Of a stretch of 64,000 nt of DNA, positions 57,323-64,000 are shown piece after piece. The DNA lies in assembly GCA_027559495.1 (NCBI GenBank), contig JAMXSV010000010.1:2046001-2110000 (forward strand). Direction: 5' to 3'. Position numbers and translations under genes: made by a program. Source of the stretch: Aurifilum marmelostoma (taxonomy: Eukaryota > Ascomycota > Sordariomycetes > Diaporthales > Cryphonectriaceae). Within the stretch, counting starts at the first letter, position 1. The number at the start of each line of letters is the position of its first letter. The notes beneath the pieces were generated by a model. That model saw only the letters and a program-made list of their open reading frames with translations. It made no database searches and was not told the origin of the DNA.

Positions 57323-58994
57323 GTCGTGCGGTGCGTTGAACAGACAGACACATCTGAAAGCTGGCGGCCCAAACGGGCTTATAGCTCATGGGGGGTACAA
57401 AAAAGTTGATGGGTGGTACAGAAGTTCAGGGGGGTACGAAAGTTGGTGGGGGGTACAGTGCTAAAAGAGGAAATAATCTGCAGTTTATTTACTTACAAGT
57501 AACGATACTTAAAAAGTTTCTATATAAAATATAAACTAATAAAGGTATATTTAATTATATAAAATACTTAGCAATATGCTAAGTATATATAAAGCATATA
57601 TTAAACTTACATAATATACTTTTGCTAATACTATATTACTTATTTAGTTGCTTAGCTAACGGATTTTAATCCCACTTTTCTGTACCACCTACGAACTTTT
57701 GTACCCCCCCTGAACTTCTGTACCACCCATCAACTTTTTTGTACCCCCCATGAGCTTTAGTGTACCCCCCACGAGCTGAAATCCCATGCGGCGGGCAGGA
57801 TTAGAGCCAGGCGCCTGAGCGTTCAGGCCGCGATGCGTCGCTGTTGCGAGCCAGATCACGCTGGGTAAAACTGTAGGACGTGCCAATTGTCTAAGTATTC
57901 CTCAGCCTATGGCAGCATGGAGCGGTCACTATATGGGAATCCCCTATTACCGCCGCCCCTGCGGGTCGAAATACTTAAGCCAGAGATCGAACCCTGACCC
58001 TAACCCAGCAGCTGTACTCTGCTTCCAATTACAATAGTCATTGGGTCTAGTGCAGCCCATGGAGACTAGTCGATGCTGCTCGATACAGGAAGCTCATGTA
58101 ATGTGATATATAAGTATACCGAGGTGGCGGGGGAGTGGATGGAAACGGGGTAGGACAGAGTGAGGATCTTGTGAAGCCCGGCTCACGAACTTGTCTCATG
58201 ATCTCGTCAAGGCATGTATGAAATTTTCGTGGGCGCGTATAACGGATCAATGATCAACGAGTAAGGAATGGAGATCTGTCCAGACGGATCCAAGTAATAT
58301 TATTAAAGTTTGACCCGTATCTATTTCCTGAGGTCCCCTTCGAGACTGACCGTGCATGCACATGCTCTGCACTATTCCTCCACATTTCCGACCAATATAT
58401 TGGTGAGAAGAACTGCCCGTCTTGATCTGGAAAAGGGAAGAAAAGAAAGAAGAAGAAAAATGGAGAAAGAAGTAACATCGCACATTGAACAGGAAGAAAG
58501 AAAAAGGACCACCCTTGGAGGCTAGAGCAAGGCAGATGGCCATGTCGAAGAGGAAGGCATCCATCCCTGTTGTCTTGTTAGGACCGAACCAATGTAGTAG
58601 TAAAATGTTTAAGGAATGTCTTACTTTTGCAAGCCCTGTCTTCCCTTTTTTTATCTCGCCGCCATCCGTCCCTATGACAGTCCTGGCAATTCCAAGTCTG
58701 TCTGGTGCAAGATATGTGTTTGCCGACGTGGCATGAGAAAAACCATTAGGTGTAGGGTGGGCATCCCTGTATGAAAATGGTTAGCATTGAGCAGGGTGAA
58801 GATGTGTAGGCAACAAGAGATTGAGAAAGGTGTACTGACAGATGCCTGTCCAGATCCAGGCCCATGACAGAGGCTTGAATCTTGGGTTTTGCAACCAGCA
58901 GCACAGATCAAATCTTTGTGATCAATGCTCAGACTGGTACCATGTCCCAAGGCAACGCTCTGTGTCGGGCCTTGTTGGCTGCAGCCTAGTGGGT
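57323..58994. other. Intergenic region with the inverted-repeat element
   Basis: Apart from the element at 57383-57776 no feature is supported. Just beyond it, 57811-57826 forms a perfect 6-bp stem hairpin. An isolated CCCTAACCC at about 57998 is too short to be telomeric. A-rich and T-rich runs occur near 58440-58470. Confidence 0.45.
57383..57776. mobile_element. Inverted-repeat element, MITE-like, with AT-rich core
   Basis: Arms at 57383-57457 and 57681-57756 are inverted copies: the outer 52 bases are identical, then one base of indel and some mismatches. Each arm is built from imperfect units of about 18 bases with the core GGGGTAC(A)nAAGTT. The 223-base spacer is extremely AT-rich and holds a perfect 10-base inverted repeat around ATA (57564-57586) close to the centre of the element. 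A further unit in direct orientation lies at 57760-57776. There is no coding capacity. The shape fits a non-autonomous miniature element, but no clear target-site duplication is seen. A structural promoter element is an alternative. Confidence 0.65.
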
Positions 58995-60241
58995 CTAGGA
59001 TTGGTCCTTGGGCTGGCTGGTATTTTTCTTATTGTCGTCGTCGTCGTGGCCCTCAGAAGAGCTGGAGCTGTCAGAGGACTCATAGTCCAGGCCCTCCTAT
59101 CAAAGCAAGAAAAGAATTTTGTCAGCACACGAAAATGAATGCGGGGGGTGTGGAGAGAAAATGCGTGTGAAGGCAGGAACACAATGGAACGTGGAAGAAT
59201 GCCAAAAGAGCAATTGAGGACTACATGTACTCACTGAACCCGAGCAAGTGCAGATGACTCCATCCTCATCAATGATGTTGCCATCCCCAGCAATGAATCC
59301 GCCACAGGAGTAGCAGAATTGTGTATCGCACTCGCACGTCATGTGGCTGCAGCCCTCGATGCGCTCTACAATGACACCGCACTTGCGACGGGGACACTGG
59401 ATCCAGCCCTGTTTGATGAGGACCTCCTGGTCTAGGTCGGTCAGACGGTCCGGGCAGTAAGGCAGCTCGACGTGGGCGTCCTTGGCGGACCCGCACCGCA
59501 CGCAGGTCATCTCGTCGCACTTCTGGCACTTGATGAAGCGGGTGCCTTCCTCAACGTCCCGGCTCGAGATGTACGCGGCGCATCTCGGGTTGCTGCAGTA
59601 GGTTGGGTCGGGGTCGGTGTATTCCCCTTGCTTGGCAGCCCACTCGGCAAGCAGACTCTGGTCCAGGTGACCCTGGGCCGAGAGCATGCTGATGCCACCT
59701 GGGAGGTTGTGGCAGCAGGCTGGCGGGTAGCTGAACCGCGACACGAGGGCCTCTCGGACCCCGTCCTCCAGGCAGCTAGGGCACCCTGAACGAAACACTG
59801 GGTCAGCACCGACTGTCTGTGATCTGGATTCCTGGGTTTCTGGTTGTACGTGTTTTTGTATACGGGAGGATGTATCCGTTGTTTATTGCAGGTACGATGG
59901 GCTGGGACAAAGGGAAATGGTCTATTGGGGAGGACCGGTCTGGAAGATTCAAGTACTTACAGAAGTGGCCGCAGGGGAGGGCAGCCATCTCTGCACGCGC
60001 GGCAGGCTCCTCACAACAGATGCAGGCCGCGTCAGGCTGGCCAGGGCTGCCTGAATCCGATTGTCAGTCTGGACTGGTTGGAAGAGAAGAATAGTTGGGC
60101 CGAGCGCGCCCCCTCGAATGACAAGGCGCGTTTCGATATTCGAAAGTATGGATGTGGTGATGAGGGTGATCTGGGGGACTCACCTGAGGCGGCGCCCAAG
60201 GCCTCCTGACGCGCCTTTTGCATGTCGTTCTGGTAAGACAT
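58995..60241 (-). CDS. RBR-type E3 ubiquitin ligase (RING1-IBR-RING2)
   Basis: Four exons (minus 60241-60184, 60050-59961, 59785-59235, 59096-58995) encode 266 residues. RING1 is made across two splices: ACICCEEP ... ALPCGHFW|CPSCLEDGV has the C..C..CxH..C..C order. The IBR follows (YCSNPRCAAYISS ... IKCQKCDEMTCVRCGS). RING2 is CPRRKCGVIVERIEGCSHMTC ... FCYSCGG, shown here in its key parts, with the active-site cysteine in GCSHM that takes the ubiquitin thioester. The C-terminal exon is a short acidic Ser/Asp tail (DSSSSEGHDDDD). The protein is shorter than most RBR ligases and lacks an N-terminal partner domain. The substrate is unknown. Confidence 0.9.
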
Positions 60242-61746
60242 GGCCGAGAGTAGGATGTGGAAGGATATGATGATGGTGATGGAGATGGGGGAAGAAGAGG
60301 AGGATGAGGTGGTGGTGGTGATGGTGTCGGTGCTGGTGCTGGTGCTGGAGGTGGTAATAGTGGTAGGAAAAAGCGATTCAATGTACTGGAACAAAAGTTC
60401 TGGTGCTGGTGCAGATGTGATATCATTGCTTAGGGCAAAAGTTCTGGCCTGGGGCATTCTATACCTCCATGTTGAAACTTTTGACATACCGAGGCTGCCT
60501 GACATTGGGCAGACAAACTGGTCTGTGCATCTCACTTAGGGTTGGATGCCTAGTTGGACTGAAGGAGACATCTCAGGCCAGACCATCTCTTCCATCACAT
60601 GGGATTCTGGCTGTTGGGAGGTTGTAGAAGCCTCGAGAGTGTGGAAATACCAGCCCCCTTGGACAGCAGCCCCCAGCCAGTCCAGTCTACTCTTCACATA
60701 GCCAGACACCCTCCCTCAGAGCCTGTAGGAGCACCACTGACCTTTATTTTGTCTAAATCAGGGCAATGGGCCAGATATTCTGAGGGAACTTCATATCCCG
60801 ATGTTGATGTATCTCGACCTCCTGACCACAAGGTATTGTATGTTTTGTTTCCATGACATGTCCAAGACTGCCATGTCATTGACACTAATCTTTCATTTGT
60901 CTCCTTCTGTAAAAATGTTTTCTGAATGAGTCCACAAGGCAGGGCGTGTTTGGTGCGAACATGGCCACCAGCATCACCAAATGGTAGAGATGAATCTTGG
61001 TTCCCCTCGCACAGGCACAGAGGCACAACAACTGAACAGGCAGTTGCAAGATATGGAAGATGGGCATAAGCGGTGAGAACGAAAAGATTCTTGAGACATT
61101 TGCAAAATTGATATCTCATCCCAATCGCGAAATGAGGTGAAAGCTCAGTCACCATACGAACTCTGCCACTGGAAGCTGGTGTTGCCACAGCCACGAATAG
61201 CCAAGGACACCCTGTAGTTCAGACACTGACCCACGGTTCTCGTTCAATGTTGGAATGTGCAAGATCACTGGCCATGATCTCAATTACAGGAGGGACACAA
61301 CCTACAACTACAATCATGAGAATAATAGCTTTCACACATATACAACAAGATGTCACTCATTAGGTTAAAAGGCTGCCTATAAATACACATTCATCTTCCA
61401 AATCCTCTTCCTCTTTCTCGAAACTGAATAGCATCATACTTAATTACCAGAACGCATCGAAGGCGAAAGTGCTCCGAATCCAGAAGGGAACAGACACCAA
61501 CACTCTCCAACACGATACTTAGTACGTACGTGCTAGGCTGTTTGGCTAGCAAATCGATACCTCCGAAATCATAGCCTACTGAGATTCACGTCCTAGCCGC
61601 CGGATTGCAGTTGACAAGTCTAGTTCAAGTCTACACCACAACAGCAGTAGGTTCACGTTCCACCACGACCATTTGTCATACGCCTTCGGACTTTGCCCCA
61701 TTCAAGACTGTCACTAAATTACTTGTACCACTACTCCTCTCCAGAG
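60242..61746. other. Intergenic region
   Basis: No gene is supported. The first part is the promoter of the RBR gene and has GGT/GAT-rich low-complexity sequence at 60250-60360. Confidence 0.5.
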
Positions 61747-62217
61747 ATGGATGATTACTGGATGTATTCGACCCCTCTGAGGTATCCTGATCGAGAACTC
61801 CGACACCAGGTAGTCACAAACCGAGACCCCTCGCTCTGCACTGTGTGCCACCGGCCCAAGGCACAGGAGCCCGGTCCCATTGCATGGGAGACTGTGCCAT
61901 GTGCCCATTGCATGGAGCACGCCACAACACGGCAGGATGTATTGGACTGCACCGTCTGCCTTGGAGATGGGAGGACGACGGTGGCGACATTATACTGTCC
62001 AGGCGATGAACACACGGTGCAGGCCACGGATGGTGGTCTCAATCAAGTCATTGGGACCGACCTGTCGAACAGCTCCAATAGTGCCAATGGTGGTGGCCAG
62101 GCCCGCAGTGCCAGTGGCAGCAACGGTGCCGGCCATAGTAGCGGTGCCCGCCGTAGCAATGGCTCTAGTAGACGTGGTCACGGCTCTGGGCGTAGCCATC
62201 ATGGCCACCACCGCTGA
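61747..62217 (+). CDS. Small cysteine-pair (CxxC) protein, unknown function
   Basis: I do not recognise this gene. The frame is open from 61693; ATG 61747 (MDDYWMYSTPLRYPD) gives 156 residues. The middle has three CxxC pairs, CTVCHRPK, VPCAHCMEH and LDCTVCLGDG, followed by LYCPGDEH. This order resembles treble-clef or DnaJ-type zinc-binding modules and could hold two zinc ions. The last 60 residues are low-complexity Ser, Asn, Gly, Arg and His, ending in an RGHGSGRSHHGHHR-like basic tail. No intron is needed. It could be an orphan or lineage-specific protein; expression data would decide. Confidence 0.55.
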   Translation: MDDYWMYSTPLRYPDRELRHQVVTNRDPSLCTVCHRPKAQEPGPIAWETVPCAHCMEHATTRQDVLDCTVCLGDGRTTVATLYCPGDEHTVQATDGGLNQVIGTDLSNSSNSANGGGQARSASGSNGAGHSSGARRSNGSSRRGHGSGRSHHGHHR

Positions 62218-64000
62218 TTTTAGAATCTGGGTGTTTCGTCGATATGTGAGGGGTAGACTGACAGTCATCGACTGGACTCTTTCTGTTCCTTCTTCTCTTC
62301 TTTCTTCTTGGTGTTGCATTGACCAGAATGTTTCGATGCGCTCAAGTCTGAGGTGACAGCATCGGCACTCACTACTCATAGGCAGCGTTTCTAGCAAAAT
62401 GAGGATGCAATTTTCAAGAGTCAAAACCCTATGTCCCCCATCGATTGGAGGCTAGTAGAGGCAAAACGTTCGTAGAAGGACGCCCTCCTCAGTCGTGACT
62501 ATACTGCTTCAAGGTAGTGTTGGCGAGCCACTCAACTCAGTCCTTGCTGCGCAAGTACTTAACCCCTGTTGGCAGAATTTGATAATCACTGTCAAATATT
62601 TACCAGTTACTATCACCTTTGGCTGGATTTCCCCGAAAACATCCGAATTTTCTCCTTGGCAAAGCCTCTGAGTGACGGGCGGTAGAAGTTGTGATGCTAC
62701 GAACCGAACCTGATCGACGAAGCTTAGCAGATCTTTCCCATTTTGAAAACCAACATTCTCCAAGAGCAACGGCATCTTCGGCACGATGCCAGTCAGTGGT
62801 TCAACAGACTATTTACTTATACTTTGGCTACGATCCAGAGGAGGTAATCTCCGGCGCGAGGGCGATGCCGACAACGGCTTTGAACCTGGCGCCCAAGCTA
62901 CTGCAACCTTAATTCACGTCTCAGGATCCTGATTTACTTGTATTAGCAAGGTCAGATCCCCTCTCTGGCCTATGACATGGTCCTGATAATAATAATAAGA
63001 TGGTAGAAGGATTCGGAGCCCAGGGTCACAGAATGGTAGATCACATGACCTTGCGGGTCCTTCCTCGTGTGGGCGACATTGTTCTCTTTGGACCTTAATC
63101 TCCCCTCTCTTCTGAGCCCGCTCTGGATGATGCGCTCTGCTTGCTTCTATCAGAGGCCTCGTTAGGCGAGCTCCAGCTCTCTTCCATGGCGGACACGCGA
63201 GACACTTGCCAGAATCTCTGGCACGGCGGCCCTGAGTACGAGCTGTCCAGGAAATAAGCGGCAGTAACCCGAGTCGAGTCCAGTTTGAGGTGGGCCACAG
63301 GGGCACAAGGTACGTCATATCGTCTAGCTGGCCGAGGTCAGCAGCGGTGTACATAACAAAGCACTCATTCACTTACATAACCATTGTAGGAGTAAACTCG
63401 GTGTACACAGTACATGGGTATCAGGGTCCATTCTCAGCAAGGCACGACACGTGGTGAGAACCATGCAGACCTCTCGTGTCGAGGACAGGACTGGTGATGC
63501 CCAAAGTTTTTATGTCGGCTTTCGCGTTCTGAGGACCTCGGACCAAAGAAAAAGAAGAAAAAAGATTGAAATAAAAAATGAATCCCCAACAAGACCGTGA
63601 CCGATATCGCGTGATCGACAAACTACTCAGTGATGGTCCTGCTGGAGGAGTACTAAGAGGACAGGATGAACCCGTCTCTGGCAGAGACACAAAGGGACAG
63701 AGCAGACCCACAGCCCAAGATGTGTCATGTTTCTCTGACAGAAAACAGACTTGGTGAAGGGAGGCTCGTCAGTTTCTATTACATTGTGAATCCGGGGACG
63801 ATGAGCTGCATGGAGTCGCATGACTCTTGCGCAGGTCCACCGGGTCCAGCCCTGATCCATGGAGTCTCGCCGAGTTCACACCGCGAAGAATGTCACCTCG
63901 CCTCCTTCGGCTCCCAACCAAAAGCGCGTCACAAAATTCCTCATACTACGTTGTGTCGCGCCGCCCCCACTGGATCTAGATACTACGGACGGGGTCTGGA
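62218..64000. other. Terminal gene-free stretch
   Basis: No open frame here has a recognisable domain. The longest (62914-63372 and 62509-62784, both minus) are unsupported. A gene running off the right edge cannot be excluded. Confidence 0.45.

Noticed and set aside
57790..57870. Possible tRNA on the minus strand (GGCTCTAATCC resembles a T-loop)
   Set aside because: No acceptor-stem pairing and no proper A-box could be found.
57689..57886. 65-codon minus-strand frame with repeated LMGGT
   Set aside because: Translation of the inverted-repeat arm, not a protein.

Overview
The window is nuclear DNA of a filamentous ascomycete (Pezizomycotina, most likely a Sordariomycete). The evidence is short introns of about 50-110 bp with GT..AG ends and CTRAC-like branch points, GC-rich coding sequence, CT-rich leaders, and fungus-specific families: a Zn2Cys6 regulator, a copper-fist regulator, a GT71 mannosyltransferase, a 2EXR protein and cytochrome P450 relics. 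I see no rRNA, no convincing tRNA and no CRISPR array.

Layout. 1-7 kb: a sterol 4-alpha-carboxylate 3-dehydrogenase (Erg26-type) gene, followed by two decayed cytochrome P450 copies in tandem. 7.7-16.4 kb: mitochondrial ETF-ubiquinone oxidoreductase, a 5.6 kb gene-free stretch, then the TATA-binding protein gene with four exons. 17.3-25.6 kb: a flavin-linked amine oxidase, a nitronate monooxygenase, a divergently transcribed Zn2Cys6 regulator and an MFS transporter; the last three look like a small co-regulated metabolic locus. 26-35 kb: an SR140/U2SURP-type splicing factor, a Mac1/GRISEA-type copper-sensing regulator, and an RS-rich protein of the fungal 'HEL117' group. 35-47 kb, all on the minus strand: a wax-synthase-like membrane acyltransferase, a GT71 alpha-mannosyltransferase, the meiotic helicase Mer3, and a Golgi nucleotide-sugar transporter with five exons. 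47-52.7 kb is AT-richer and has no gene I can support. 52.7-62.2 kb: a small glycine-rich protein, a catechol-type O-methyltransferase, a 2EXR protein, a short inverted-repeat element, an RBR ubiquitin ligase and a small cysteine-pair protein. The last 1.8 kb holds nothing recognisable.

Two results matter most to a user of this annotation. First, five genes between 17.4 and 35.3 kb carry six one-base frame breaks, every one inside a mononucleotide run of 5-8 bases. In each case a one-base change in run length restores a recognisable C-terminus. This is best explained by sequencing or assembly error, so automatic gene calls here will be truncated. Second, many exons are very short (30, 33, 35, 58, 63, 80 nt) and are absent from simple open-reading-frame views; exon limits are given in the entries. 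No clearly new biological system is visible. The least explained structures are the nested palindromic element at 57.4-57.8 kb and the NMO/regulator/transporter locus.
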